NCBI GenBank assembly: GCA_965603125.1
Contig: CBFDBU010000002.1
Span: 141,089 to 205,088, forward strand
Length of the DNA: 64,000 nt
Source of the DNA: JAJRTA01 sp965603125
GTDB lineage: Bacteria; Zixibacteria; MSB-5A5; GN15; FEB-12
Direction: 5' to 3'
Shown here: positions 26,168 through 35,452 of the stretch, piece after piece
How the letters are laid out: every line of letters starts with the position of its first letter
Numbering within the stretch: position 1 is the stretch's first letter
Position numbers and translations under genes: made by a program
The notes under the pieces: generated by a model
Database searches by the model: none
Seen by the model: only the letters and a program-made list of their open reading frames with translations
Told to the model about the DNA's origin: nothing

Positions 26168-27334
26168 TCAGCCGAACACTCCTTCGGTGTAAATTCGAGT
26201 GACATACCAGTTGCGGAATGATCCATATGGCCGCGGGTCGGACCCTTTGATAATTGGGTGAAGAACTGCTGCAAGTCCTTTTTTTACGAGATAGAAACCG
26301 CTGTTACCGGCCACGCGAGTAAGCATCTTGTCAAAAGGATGATCGTTAACATGCCATCCCCTGAGGGCGACTGCACCCATGTTCCGCGTTCCGATTACGG
26401 CCTCTCTCAGAAGTAACCGGGTGACGTCTTCAGACGAATATGGTTTGGTCCGGTCGATTGCCAGGATCAGGTCGACCAGTTGACCCATACGATCGTCGCC
26501 AAGCGAGTAAGCAACCCATCCAAGAAGCTGCTCCCGGTCGTAAACGGCGCGAATCACTGCCTTCACAAACGGGTTGTCAAAGACTCTCCAGCGCAGGTAG
26601 GCAGCATCACGGTAGATGGTTGTTCCTCCCCATTGCCTCACAAACGTCTCACACAGTCTTCCGGCGTCCTCCGGTGGCTCGTCCAGAGTTCGCACCTGGA
26701 GGTTGCCAGTCGCCGGCAGTCTCCTTCCGGTATAAGAAAACGTGATCGCAGAAAGCACTTGCGCCAGCGAACACGCGGACCGGTAGCACGCGCTCTTGAA
26801 ACTGCCTGTAGAGTCTCTTTCGTGAGCGGCTGCGTGACTTCGAAGCAGAACGGATACGGCGCGCGAGGAAAAAGGGAACAGAATCTGCGAAGTTACCGTC
26901 GGTACGTCAAATCCTGATTTGTTCAGTGCTTTGGTGGCTCGAGTGAAGCCCCAGATGCAGACCAAACCGTTCTGAAGGGCGTAATCGAAAACGAGTTGGT
27001 ACATCTTCTCGGAGAACCCCTTGCCCCGATAGGTCGGATCAAGGAGTGTCTCTTCTGATTTACCGGTCCAGTAAATCCCGTTCTTGTCTATCATGCGGAT
27101 CGGAATGAGCGCCTGTGTACCGACGATCCTATCGTTGTCCCTGACCACGGCAAACGGGAGTTGAGGATTTCCGAACAAAGGCGAGACGAATTCCCAGCGC
27201 CATTGCTCAATAGTCCGTCTTTTGCCATAGAGGAGGTTATGGAAATTGTTGCAAGCGTCATATTCATCCTCGGCAATCAAACCCACCTGCACATCCGACT
27301 CCTCTGAATCCGTGTCACCGGCGTATAGACTCAC
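26168..27334 (-). CDS. GNAT-family acyltransferase
   Basis: This 388-residue protein has a GNAT core: FAVVRDNDRIVGTQALIPIRM (strand beta-2/3) and LLDPTYRGKGFSEKMYQLVF, in which RGKGFS is the acetyl-CoA pyrophosphate loop (R/Q-x-x-G-x-G/A). The C-terminal half (WRVFDNPFVKAVIRAVYDRE ...) resembles the second GNAT repeat of proteins that modify surface sugars or lipids. It starts with GTG, has no strong ribosome site, and lies between an aminotransferase and the deacetylase. N-acylation of the amino-sugar made by the upstream DegT enzyme is the natural guess, unproven. Confidence 0.8.
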   Translation of the reverse strand: MSLYAGDTDSEESDVQVGLIAEDEYDACNNFHNLLYGKRRTIEQWRWEFVSPLFGNPQLPFAVVRDNDRIVGTQALIPIRMIDKNGIYWTGKSEETLLDPTYRGKGFSEKMYQLVFDYALQNGLVCIWGFTRATKALNKSGFDVPTVTSQILFPFSSRAVSVLLRSHAAAHERDSTGSFKSACYRSACSLAQVLSAITFSYTGRRLPATGNLQVRTLDEPPEDAGRLCETFVRQWGGTTIYRDAAYLRWRVFDNPFVKAVIRAVYDREQLLGWVAYSLGDDRMGQLVDLILAIDRTKPYSSEDVTRLLLREAVIGTRNMGAVALRGWHVNDHPFDKMLTRVAGNSGFYLVKKGLAAVLHPIIKGSDPRPYGSFRNWYVTRIYTEGVFG

Positions 27335-27471
27335 AGCAAGTTAGCGCGCAGCTCCTTCATTGTCAACCCGGTAGGGAGTTCTCCGCATCGGACGAGGCAT
27401 GAGGTGTAAAGGGGACTCAGGACAACCGGTTGATCCAGCATCCCCCATATTGCGGAGTGCAAACCGATAAG

Positions 27472-28644
27472 TTATTTCCTGTGTTTGCGAATAATCTCTG
27501 CCGCACATTCGCAGACATAGTCAACCTCGCTTGCTTTCAGGCCGGGGTACAGGGGAAGCGAGACCACCCGGCGTCCGGCGTAGGCGCTATTGGGGAAATA
27601 CTGCGGTGACAGACCCAGGGCATCGCGGTAGTACGACAGCTCAAAAACCGGCCGGTAATGCACACCACATTCAATCCCTCGTACGGCCATCAGGCGGATG
27701 AATCTGTCCCGGTCGATCTTCAGCGCGGAGAGATGCAACCTGATGATAAACAGGTGCCAGCCGTGTCGGTAGCGCCTCTGAATAGTCGGAAGTTCGGCCA
27801 GTTCCGACAGGTCTTGCAGGTTCTCAAGATAGCGCCTTGCCAGAAGCTCTCGCCGCTTCTGATCCGATGCGAAGGTCCCCAGTTGCCCGAGTCCGATGGC
27901 CGCGTGAACATCGGACATGTTGGCTTTGAATCCCTCGAAGATGGCATCATACGCTTGCTCACTACCGGTCTTCCGTGTCCAGGCATGGGAAGTCAGTCCG
28001 TGCCGAGCCAGACACCGAACGGTCTCCGTCATCGCCTTGTGTTTCGAGACGACCATGCCACCCTCGCCACAGGTGAGGTTCTTGGTGGAGTAAAAGGAAA
28101 AGACAGCCGCGTCGGCCAGCCTAGGGATACTACGGTTCCGGTAGGCAGCTCCGACGGCATGGGCGGAGTCGCTCACCACAGGAATTGACAGTTCCCTGCT
28201 GATGGCGCCGAGCCGCTGATAATCGGCTGGATAACCGGCGATATCGACCGGCACCAGCGCCCCCGTATGATCGGTGATCTTGCGCTCTATTTCGTCCGGA
28301 TCGATATTCAACGTGTCGGGGTTGATGTCTGCCAGAACCGGCTTGGCGCCCGTTGCCATGATGGCCTCCAGAGTGGCTACGAAAGTGAAGGGCGTGGTGA
28401 CTACTTCGGCGCCGGGGCCGATGTCGATGGCCTTCAGCGCAAGTTGAAGTCCGGCCGTGGCGGAACTTACCGCCGCCACGTACCGGACGCCGAGTAATTT
28501 CGCCACCGCCCGTTCAAACGCCGCGACCCGCGGCCCGGTGGTAAGCCATCCGGAAACCAGCGTTTTTGCCACTTCTTTCTTTGCCGCGGCGGAAACCTTC
28601 AGATCGAACAGCGGGATTCTTGTCTTAGTGGTTCTTGCTCTCAT
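27472..28644 (-). CDS. DegT/DnrJ/EryC1/StrS aminotransferase (sugar aminotransferase 1)
   Basis: This PLP enzyme amidates a nucleotide-linked keto-sugar. It has 390 residues. Landmarks are VSSATAGLQLALKAI (cofactor phosphate cup), TTPFTFVATLEAI, LVPVDIAGYPAD (Asp contacting the pyridine), DSAHAVGAAYRN and FSFYSTKNLTCGEGGMVV with the Schiff-base lysine (Lys in STKN). The C-terminal GIECGVHYRPVFELSYY is the family tail that binds the substrate sugar. Its start overlaps the stop of the upstream glycosyltransferase by 20 bases, indicating one operon. It is distinct from the second DegT gene of the locus (SKNLGAGG type), so two different amino sugars are likely. Confidence 0.93.
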   Translation of the reverse strand: MRARTTKTRIPLFDLKVSAAAKKEVAKTLVSGWLTTGPRVAAFERAVAKLLGVRYVAAVSSATAGLQLALKAIDIGPGAEVVTTPFTFVATLEAIMATGAKPVLADINPDTLNIDPDEIERKITDHTGALVPVDIAGYPADYQRLGAISRELSIPVVSDSAHAVGAAYRNRSIPRLADAAVFSFYSTKNLTCGEGGMVVSKHKAMTETVRCLARHGLTSHAWTRKTGSEQAYDAIFEGFKANMSDVHAAIGLGQLGTFASDQKRRELLARRYLENLQDLSELAELPTIQRRYRHGWHLFIIRLHLSALKIDRDRFIRLMAVRGIECGVHYRPVFELSYYRDALGLSPQYFPNSAYAGRRVVSLPLYPGLKASEVDYVCECAAEIIRKHRK

Positions 28645-29683
28645 GTATTACCTGCTCGTACAAGCCGATCATCATATCCAGCGACTTGTCCCAACTATAG
28701 TGCTCGGTTACAAACTGACGCCCCGCTTGCCCCATTCTTTTACACAGATCGGCATCCCGGGCCAGTTTGATTATCGCCGCCGCCAGCCCTTCCGCGTCCC
28801 CCGGCGGCGTCAGCAGACCCGTCCGTCCGTCGATCAACACCTCGCGGACACCACCCACGTCGGACGCAACCACCGCTCGCCCACAGGCGGAGGCTTCCAG
28901 CACGGCCACGCCAAATGCTTCCCGAAGTGAGGGCATGACCATTAGATGGTGGGATTTCAGGAACGAGTGAATGTCGTCATTGTTTATGAAACCTGTAAAG
29001 TGGACACACTCGCTCAGACCTAAGCGTGCCGCTAGGGCTTGCAGTTCGCCTGTCAGCTTTCCTTCACCGGCCATTGAGAGTGTCACCTCCCCAAGCGCCT
29101 CTTTCACCTTTGCCATGGCATGCAGTAGGATATCCGGACCGCATACGGTCACGTGGGATTTGATGTAGCATATCCTGATGGGACCTTTTGCAGGCAGGGG
29201 CTCGACCGTTTCCGGAATTGTGACGCCAAACGGTATCACCGTTAACCGTGGCTGCACTGCGGGCGCCAGGCGGAGCGTCTCCTTTTGAAGGAACCGGCTG
29301 GTGACCGTGACGTGATCGGCTCTGCTCAGAACCGACCTGATCAGAACCCGGCTCGGCCGGCGTAACGGGAAAGCGGTTATGTCGGAGCCCCATACGGAGA
29401 TGATCGTGGGACAGAAGCGACACATCCAGCTCCACAGCCCGTAACCGACGGCGTAGTGAGCGTGTACGATATCCGGCCTGAAGCGCCTGGCCTCACGGAC
29501 GGCGGCGGCAGCCTGGGTCAGGTATGACCAGTTGCCCCGTCGCGCCAGCAGACGCGTTTCCACCTCTTCCACGGTTTCGCCGCCAAGGGAGATGAGCTTG
29601 ATCTCAAGCCCGCGCCGGGCCAGCCCGCGCACCCACCGCTGCACGTGTACGGACAGCGCGTAACCGAATATAACCACTCGCAT
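28625..29683 (-). CDS. Glycosyltransferase family 4
   Basis: This GT-B enzyme has about 353 residues. The N-terminal Rossmann half begins MRVVIFGYALSVHVQRWVRG and includes RPDIVHAHYAVGYGLWSW. The C-terminal half carries CVHFTGFINNDDIHSFLKSH and the E-x7-E retaining motif in SLREAFGVAVLEASACG, followed by VVASDVGGVREVLIDGRTGLL. The ATG at 29683 is chosen (AGGAA 8 bases upstream); earlier ATGs lack spacing. It extends a lipid-linked glycan at the cytoplasmic membrane face; donor and acceptor are not predictable. It lies 22 bases after the flippase gene. Confidence 0.92.
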   Translation of the reverse strand: MRVVIFGYALSVHVQRWVRGLARRGLEIKLISLGGETVEEVETRLLARRGNWSYLTQAAAAVREARRFRPDIVHAHYAVGYGLWSWMCRFCPTIISVWGSDITAFPLRRPSRVLIRSVLSRADHVTVTSRFLQKETLRLAPAVQPRLTVIPFGVTIPETVEPLPAKGPIRICYIKSHVTVCGPDILLHAMAKVKEALGEVTLSMAGEGKLTGELQALAARLGLSECVHFTGFINNDDIHSFLKSHHLMVMPSLREAFGVAVLEASACGRAVVASDVGGVREVLIDGRTGLLTPPGDAEGLAAAIIKLARDADLCKRMGQAGRQFVTEHYSWDKSLDMMIGLYEQVIHESKNH

Positions 29684-29705
29684 ACGTGACATTCCTACCG
29701 GTGCT

Positions 29706-31262
29706 CTAACTGTTTTCGCTTCCTCCCGTTCTAATGGAAAAGAGCTCTGCAAGAGACGGCCCGAGACCCAGTATCAAAGAAAAGGCTACATAGGTTGTTG
29801 CCAGGATCGCTCCCCAGAGAGCCATCCTTGCCGCTGCCGGTGAACGACCGGCGCCGTTGAGTGCGTCCGGCCAAACGTCCTGCAAGAGCATGGTCGCTCC
29901 CAGGCTGAGTCCCCCGGCCAGCAGAATGCGCGCCAGACGCCAGGCGAACGGTCTGGTTGAGCCGGTGCGCGTTTTCCTCACAATGAAGCCGAGCAGCAAC
30001 AGCGCGTAACCGGCGTGAGCGAGCGATGTCGCCGCTGAGATGCCGGGATACCCGAACCATTGCGGCAGGAGCCAAGTCGCCGCCAGTTTAGTGACAAACA
30101 ACACTACCGCAAAACCGAGCACCTGCGCCTGCCACCCTCCGGCATAACAGGCACGAATAGAGGCCGAGATTATAAAAAGCGCTATCACCGTCGGCGCGTA
30201 GGGGCGCAGAACAGCGGCCGTGATAGAGACTGAGTTCGCATCAAAGACACCGCGCTGGAAAACGAGGGAAACCACATCCTCCGCGTTGGTCAGAAGGAAC
30301 ACCGACAAAGGCACGGCTATCAAAAGAGCGCCGCTGACGGCTTTTTCATACACTGCGGCGAAGCGGGCGTGATCGGCCTTGCGCAGCGAAGTCGAAAACA
30401 GTGGAAATACCACGGCTCCGATGGCAAAGCCGATGACTGAGTCGGGAAGTTGCACTAATACCTGGCCATAGTTGAGAGCCGAGACGATACCCTCACCGAA
30501 CTGCGGTGCGAAGTAGCGGTCGATAAGAAAGTAGGATCGGTTTATGAGTTCAATCAGGACCAGTATCCCGGCGGCGGACACGAATGCCCGGGAGTTCTCA
30601 CCAAACGGCGACCAGCCTGAAGCCGCCGCCGACTTGAATGAAACGAGCCGGCAAAGCAGATAGATATTCTGCGCCAGCAGCCCCCCCAGCAGACCAATGG
30701 CCACAGCTCCAACGGAGAAACGCTCATGAAGGAAGATGACACTCAGGATCGAGAAAGCGTTGAAAATTATGTATCCGGCGGCAGGATAAGTATAGACTTC
30801 TTTGACATTCAAGAAAGCGCGGATAATGGCCTCCATCGTTCCCAGCACGACAATGACGGCAGTGACACGGCTGTAGAAGACGATCCGGGAGAACTCGGCG
30901 GCAAGGTAATCGGCCGCCCAGATTCTCATCAGGTAGGGTGCCGCGATGATTATCGCCGCCGTCACCGCCACCGCTATCAGCACCGACATGTGCACGGGCG
31001 GCCAGATCGTGCGCCAGCTATCGGCGAAGCTGTTCGAATCACCCAGCCTCCTCGAGAAATAGGGCACGAAGAGGTAAAAGCTGGCAAAGTTGAGCACACC
31101 GTAGGCCAGGGCCGGCAGCATGATGGCGATCAGATAGAGATCATATTCAGCGCTGGTGCCGAATTTGTCGGCGATCACCATCTCGCGCACGAAGCCAAGC
31201 GCTTTGGACACCAGGACAATTCCCGCAACTGAGAAGATTGCCGTTCTCAAGCGGCCCGGCAC
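29706..31262 (-). CDS. MurJ/Wzx-like lipid-linked glycan flippase
   Basis: This 518-residue membrane protein of the MOP superfamily has about 14 hydrophobic helices. The N-terminal VSKALGFVREMVIADKFGTSAEYD matches the MurJ/MviN signature (KxLGxxRE). FAPQFGEGIVSALNYGQVLVQLPDSVIGFAIG is the central MurJ-like segment. It sits between the 2-epimerase (3 bases upstream) and the GT4, with no other Wzx in the locus. It may therefore flip the polysaccharide repeat unit rather than lipid II. Genomes usually encode a separate murJ elsewhere; that cannot be checked here. Confidence 0.9.
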   Translation of the reverse strand: MPGRLRTAIFSVAGIVLVSKALGFVREMVIADKFGTSAEYDLYLIAIMLPALAYGVLNFASFYLFVPYFSRRLGDSNSFADSWRTIWPPVHMSVLIAVAVTAAIIIAAPYLMRIWAADYLAAEFSRIVFYSRVTAVIVVLGTMEAIIRAFLNVKEVYTYPAAGYIIFNAFSILSVIFLHERFSVGAVAIGLLGGLLAQNIYLLCRLVSFKSAAASGWSPFGENSRAFVSAAGILVLIELINRSYFLIDRYFAPQFGEGIVSALNYGQVLVQLPDSVIGFAIGAVVFPLFSTSLRKADHARFAAVYEKAVSGALLIAVPLSVFLLTNAEDVVSLVFQRGVFDANSVSITAAVLRPYAPTVIALFIISASIRACYAGGWQAQVLGFAVVLFVTKLAATWLLPQWFGYPGISAATSLAHAGYALLLLGFIVRKTRTGSTRPFAWRLARILLAGGLSLGATMLLQDVWPDALNGAGRSPAAARMALWGAILATTYVAFSLILGLGPSLAELFSIRTGGSENS

Positions 31263-31265
31263 AGG

Positions 31266-32354
31266 CTATCTCCCCGCCAGGCAGCGTGCGATATGGTCGG
31301 CGATGATTCGCGACGGCCTCTTGTTCCTGACCCGGTATGGCAGGGGGTTGGCCTTGATATCCCTCGCAAGAAGTCGGCGGACTTTCCGAGCGTCAAGACC
31401 CACCAGGTGATTGCCCCGCAGCAGGGTTTCTACCCATTCGGTCTCATCGCGCAGGGTCAGCACCGGGGTTCCCAGAAAGATCGCCTCTTTCTGAAGGCCG
31501 CCGGAGTCGGTAAGAACGGAGCGGGCGAAATGGGCGGCGGTGAGCGTGTCAAAATAGCCCAGCGGATCGCACAGGATAAGCCCGTCGACACGCGACAGCC
31601 TCGACCAGAGCCGGAACTGCCGGAACCGCTTCTTCGTCCGGGGATGTATCGGAAAGAGAGTCGGCATCGGTAGCGCTTCGATCAGAACAAGCAGCTTCAG
31701 CAACTGTTGCCGGTCATCAACGTTGGCTGCCCGGTGAGCGGTCAGCAGAAGAAACCGCTCTGCCTCAACTCCAAGCCTCTTGAGAAGGCTGCGATTTCGT
31801 CGAATGGCCGACATCGAGTCGTGCAAAAGCTCATACATCAGATCACCGGAGTGCACCAATCCTTTCCTGAGCCCTTCCGCGCGAGCATTCTTCAGGGAGG
31901 CCACCGTGGGACAAAACAGCAGTGTCGAGACATGGTCGGTCAGCCGCCGGTTGATCTCCTCGGGCATGTCGGCGACAAAGGAACGCATCCCGGCCTCGAC
32001 GTGGCCGACCGGGATCGACAGCTTGGCGGCGCTCAGCGCACCTGCCAGGGTTGTATTGGTGTCGCCATAGACGAGCACCAGATCGGGCTTTTCTTTCACC
32101 AGTGTCTTCTCAATAGCCGTCAGCATTCGCCCGGTCATGGCGCCGTGCGAGCCGCCGCCGAGGTTCAGATTGGTTTTGACTTTCGGCAGGCGAAGTTGCT
32201 TGAAGAACATGCCCGACATGTTGCGGTCGTAGTGCTGCCCGGTATGGATGACTAAATGGCGAAACCTCTTTGACAGAACCGGTCCCAGGCAGGCCAGTTT
32301 GATAAACTGAGGCCGGGCGCCGACGATGGAGACAATTCGCGATCTGCGCTGCAT
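31266..32354 (-). CDS. UDP-N-acetylglucosamine 2-epimerase family (WecB/WbpI-like)
   Basis: This enzyme of about 363 residues inverts C2 of a UDP-HexNAc. Family motifs are IVSIVGARPQFIK at the N-terminus, HTGQHYDRNMSGMFF, LVLVYGDTNTTLAGALSA, VGHVEAGMRSF with the catalytic Asp/Glu cluster (DMPEEINRRLTDHVS), and LTAHRAANVDD. The neighbouring acetyltransferase, aminotransferase and dehydrogenase genes match the WbpB-E-D-I set, so UDP-GlcNAc(3NAc)A 2-epimerase (WbpI) is as likely as plain WecB. A second, damaged epimerase of this family lies at 44.7-45.4 kb. The ATG at 32354 is preferred over one 11 codons upstream because the family begins just before the GARP motif. Confidence 0.92.
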   Translation of the reverse strand: MQRRSRIVSIVGARPQFIKLACLGPVLSKRFRHLVIHTGQHYDRNMSGMFFKQLRLPKVKTNLNLGGGSHGAMTGRMLTAIEKTLVKEKPDLVLVYGDTNTTLAGALSAAKLSIPVGHVEAGMRSFVADMPEEINRRLTDHVSTLLFCPTVASLKNARAEGLRKGLVHSGDLMYELLHDSMSAIRRNRSLLKRLGVEAERFLLLTAHRAANVDDRQQLLKLLVLIEALPMPTLFPIHPRTKKRFRQFRLWSRLSRVDGLILCDPLGYFDTLTAAHFARSVLTDSGGLQKEAIFLGTPVLTLRDETEWVETLLRGNHLVGLDARKVRRLLARDIKANPLPYRVRNKRPSRIIADHIARCLAGR

Positions 32355-32516
32355 GGTGTGCCAATAATAGGGGATTGCCCGTGCCAACTCAAGAGGAAAG
32401 CCGCTCCTGTAGATGCTGTCGAAAAGAATGGCGCGATCACAGGGGGATCCCGCCCTACGATAACCGGTTGCGGCAGATCCTGCTGCTCCGTTCGCAAAGA
32501 CGCCCGGCGGATACGG

Positions 32517-33620
32517 CTAAAGCGCCTTCCGGACGGTGTCAATGACTTCGTTCTGTTCGGCTCCGGAAAGCTCCGGGTATATCGGCAGCGAGAGTACTTT
32601 CTCGCTGGCCAGGTTGGACACCGGGAACTCATCCGGCTTGCAGCCGAGATAGTCGAAACATGGCTGCCGGTGAAAAGGCACCGGGTAGTACACTACGCAT
32701 CCGATCTGTGCCTCGCCAAGCGCCTTCTGGATATCCGCCCGCCGGTCGAAGTTCGCCGTGTACTGGTTGTAAATATGGAAAGTGCTGTAGTCCCTGACGG
32801 TCGGCGTCCTGACACCCTCAAGGTCCTCAAAGGCCTGGTCATACACGCGAGCGTGTTCTATTCTTTGCACCGACCATTTTCGCAGGTGGCCGAGTTTCAC
32901 CAGCAGGATGGCAGCCTGGATTGTCGCCAGCCGGGAATTGTAGCCGACCATGTCGTTGTAGTATTTTCTCCTGGCTCCGTGCACCCGCAGCCAGCGGCAA
33001 AGATCATAGTTGGACTCCTCCCCGGTTACAATCATCCCGCCGTCCCCCCCCGCGCCGAGGTTCTTTGACGGGAAAAACGAGAAACATCCGAAATCACCGA
33101 TGGAACCGGCTTTGCGTCCCTTGTACTCGGCGCCAATCGCCTGGGCGGCGTCTTCCACCACTTTCAGACCATGACGGCCGGCGATTTCCATGATCGGATC
33201 CATGTCGGCTACCTGGCCATAGAGATGGACCGGCAGGATCACCCTGGTTTTCGGCGTAACGGCGGCCTCAATCCGGGAGGGATCAATGTTGCAGGTGTCC
33301 TCTTCGATATCAACCAGCACCGGCCGCGCGCCGAGGCGATGGATAACACCGGCCGTGGAGAAGAAAGAGAAGTTGGTGGTGATCACCTCGTCGCCGAGCT
33401 GAACCCCCGCCGCCCGCAACGCCAGGAGAAGAGCGTCCGTTCCGGAAGCCACCCCGATTGCATACTTCACCCCACAGAGGGAGGCGATCTTTTTCTCCAA
33501 CTCTGAAACCTCGGGTCCCAGAATGAACTTGCCGTGGGTCAGGACCTTGACAACCGCCTCGTCAAGCTCCGCTTTGAGGTAAGCATATTGGCGACTAAGA
33601 TCCAGAAGCGGTACAGCCAT
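32517..33620 (-). CDS. DegT-family aminotransferase (WbpE-like)
   Basis: This PLP sugar aminotransferase has 367 residues. It begins MAVPLLDLSRQYAYLKAEL behind AAGGAG, which fixes the start at 33620. Motifs are GVASGTDALLLALRAAG, EVITTNFSFFSTAGVI, LPVHLYGQVADMDPI, DAAQAIGAEYKGRKAG and CFSFFPSKNLGAGGDGG with the PLP lysine. The GAGGDGG variant is characteristic of enzymes such as WbpE/WlbC that aminate UDP-3-keto-hexuronic acids. Its place between the hexapeptide acetyltransferase and the 2-epimerase supports that role: amination at C3 before N-acetylation. Confidence 0.93.
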   Translation of the reverse strand: MAVPLLDLSRQYAYLKAELDEAVVKVLTHGKFILGPEVSELEKKIASLCGVKYAIGVASGTDALLLALRAAGVQLGDEVITTNFSFFSTAGVIHRLGARPVLVDIEEDTCNIDPSRIEAAVTPKTRVILPVHLYGQVADMDPIMEIAGRHGLKVVEDAAQAIGAEYKGRKAGSIGDFGCFSFFPSKNLGAGGDGGMIVTGEESNYDLCRWLRVHGARRKYYNDMVGYNSRLATIQAAILLVKLGHLRKWSVQRIEHARVYDQAFEDLEGVRTPTVRDYSTFHIYNQYTANFDRRADIQKALGEAQIGCVVYYPVPFHRQPCFDYLGCKPDEFPVSNLASEKVLSLPIYPELSGAEQNEVIDTVRKAL

Positions 33621-33630
33621 CACATTCTCC

Positions 33631-34392
33631 TTACTCGTCTTTCCAACCCTGGTTTTCCAGCAGTTGTTCTGAGGGGACATCGCGAAAGACTTCCGCCGGA
33701 ACGCCGGCTACAATCTTTCGCGGCGGCGTATCGGAGGTCACCAGCGCCGCTGCCCCCACCAGCGCGTCCTCGTTAATGGTCTTTCCCGGCAGGATAGTGG
33801 CGTGCACGCCGAGCCGGGCACCCTTCCTGATGGTAACGCCCTTGAAGTGCTTGAACCGTTCCTCGGTGCGGCCGATGTAATTGTCGTTCGACGTGGCCAC
33901 GCAGGGAGCGATAAAAACCCGGTCCTCTATTTCCGAGTAGGCTGTCACGTACACGTTGGTTTCCAGCTTCACGTAGTTGCCGATCTTGCAGTAGTTCTCC
34001 ACGGCCACTCCCCGGCCGACAATCGTGAAGCGCCCGATCGACACGTTCTCGCGGATGGTGGCGAGATCGGCAATAAGTACCTTACGGCCGATCTCACAGC
34101 CGCGGTATATGACGACGTTGGTGCCGATAATGCAGTCGGTGTCGATCGTGCAGGGGGGAAGTTCCTGCTCCCTGGTAACGGCGGAGTTGGCCGCCCGCAT
34201 GGGATTCTTGCCGATGACGGCGCCATCGTCGATGCGCACGTTGTCGCCGACAACGGTGTCGTCGTGAACGACGACATGGTGACCGATGACACAACCGCGA
34301 CCGATTCTCACGTTTTCTCCAAACACGCAGAACTCACCGAATCGGGTCTGCGCTCCGATTGATGCCGTGGCGGCGATTATCGCATTGGACAT
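33631..34392 (-). CDS. Left-handed beta-helix (hexapeptide) N-acetyltransferase
   Basis: The 253-residue chain is built of imperfect hexapeptide repeats ([LIV]-G-x4), for example ASIGAQTRFGEFCVFG, VRIGRGCVIGHHVVVH, IIGTNVVIYRGCEIG, VSIGRFTIVGRG and KGARLGVHATILPG. It ends with the AGVPAEVFRD cap found in WbpD/WlbB-type enzymes. These acetylate the 3-amino group of UDP-amino-hexuronic acids using acetyl-CoA. It is longer than WbpD (about 190 residues) because of extra coils near residues 60-90. The start is the ATG at 34392. It is flanked by the Gfo/Idh dehydrogenase and the DegT gene, the classic trio. Confidence 0.9.
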   Translation of the reverse strand: MSNAIIAATASIGAQTRFGEFCVFGENVRIGRGCVIGHHVVVHDDTVVGDNVRIDDGAVIGKNPMRAANSAVTREQELPPCTIDTDCIIGTNVVIYRGCEIGRKVLIADLATIRENVSIGRFTIVGRGVAVENYCKIGNYVKLETNVYVTAYSEIEDRVFIAPCVATSNDNYIGRTEERFKHFKGVTIRKGARLGVHATILPGKTINEDALVGAAALVTSDTPPRKIVAGVPAEVFRDVPSEQLLENQGWKDE

Positions 34393-34447
34393 GTCTCTTG
34401 GCCTCACAGGTTTCGCGGCAGGTTCGAAAGAGCCGAAGCTGCCCCGT

Positions 34448-35452
34448 TCAGAGTCCGACCGGTGCGCCCCCGGCTTCGAGCGACCGCTGAGCGGCGTCCA
34501 GGACTCTCAGCACTCTCAGTCCCTCGGTCCCGTCGGATCGAGGGCGCTCCCGTTTTTCAATACACTCCAGGAAGTGACGGCACTCGTCGGTCAGCGGCTC
34601 CGAGGAACGGATCTGCGGAATGACAATGTCGCCCGTCCGGATAGCCAAATACTCACCGTAGGTCTCGTAATCCTGTCGCGTGTCCACGCCCTTGTCGTAG
34701 AGACGTATTTTCTCCGCCGGCTGGACGTCGTCGAACTCGGCCATCTTCTTGGAGCCGACTACAACTAACTTACGATCCTTGTGGGGATCCAGCCAACTGA
34801 CATGGATGTGAGCCATGGTGCCGTCGCCGAAGTGAAGCGTGGTGAAGACAACATCCTCGATCCCGGGCTGCAGGTAAGCCGAGCCGGTGGAGGTAACCTG
34901 CACCGGGTCATTGTCAAGCAGGTAGAGAATGATCGAGATGTCATGCGGCGCGAACGACCACAGGGCGTTCTCGATATCACGTACTTTGCCCAGATTCACG
35001 CGGCTGGCATAGAGATAGTAGACCTTGCCCAACTCACCGCTCTCGATCTGCTTTTTCAGGTAGAGCGTGGCCTGGTGGTACACCATGATATGTCCCACCA
35101 TCAGGATGCAGTTGTTCCTGTCGGCTTCCTCAACCAGCTTCTCGCCCTCGGCTACGGAAAGAACCAGCGGCTTCTCCACAAAGACATCCTTGCCGGACCT
35201 TATCGCCGCCATGGCTGTTTCAAAGTGGGTGGACGGCGGCGTGGCTATGATGACCGCTTCGATGTCATCGCGCTTGATTATGTCATCGTACCTGGCCGTC
35301 GTTTCAAGGCCGGCGTAATTCGACCGGACGTAGGCCAGTCGTTTCTCGTCAGAGTCGCAAGCCAGGACCAGCTCGTCGCCGGCCAGGCTGTAGAAATTGC
35401 GGAGCAGATTCTTGCCCCACGCCCCAATCCCTGCAATTGCCAGGTTCTTCAT
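34448..35452 (-). CDS. Gfo/Idh/MocA-family sugar dehydrogenase
   Basis: This 334-residue NAD(P)-dependent oxidoreductase has Rossmann motif LAIAGIGAWGKNLLRNF at the N-terminus, IIATPPSTHFETAMAAI, and DVFVEKPLVLSVAEGEKL containing the conserved EKP lysine that binds the nicotinamide. The C-terminal domain has the WSFAPHDISIILYLL segment with the catalytic histidine region. It probably oxidises a UDP-sugar hydroxyl to the ketone used by the DegT enzyme. Its ATG abuts the stop of the PCP gene, so they share one transcript. A second, differently built Gfo/Idh protein at 46.1-47.1 kb is nearer to WbpB, so the true substrate here may differ. Confidence 0.93.
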   Translation of the reverse strand: MKNLAIAGIGAWGKNLLRNFYSLAGDELVLACDSDEKRLAYVRSNYAGLETTARYDDIIKRDDIEAVIIATPPSTHFETAMAAIRSGKDVFVEKPLVLSVAEGEKLVEEADRNNCILMVGHIMVYHQATLYLKKQIESGELGKVYYLYASRVNLGKVRDIENALWSFAPHDISIILYLLDNDPVQVTSTGSAYLQPGIEDVVFTTLHFGDGTMAHIHVSWLDPHKDRKLVVVGSKKMAEFDDVQPAEKIRLYDKGVDTRQDYETYGEYLAIRTGDIVIPQIRSSEPLTDECRHFLECIEKRERPRSDGTEGLRVLRVLDAAQRSLEAGGAPVGL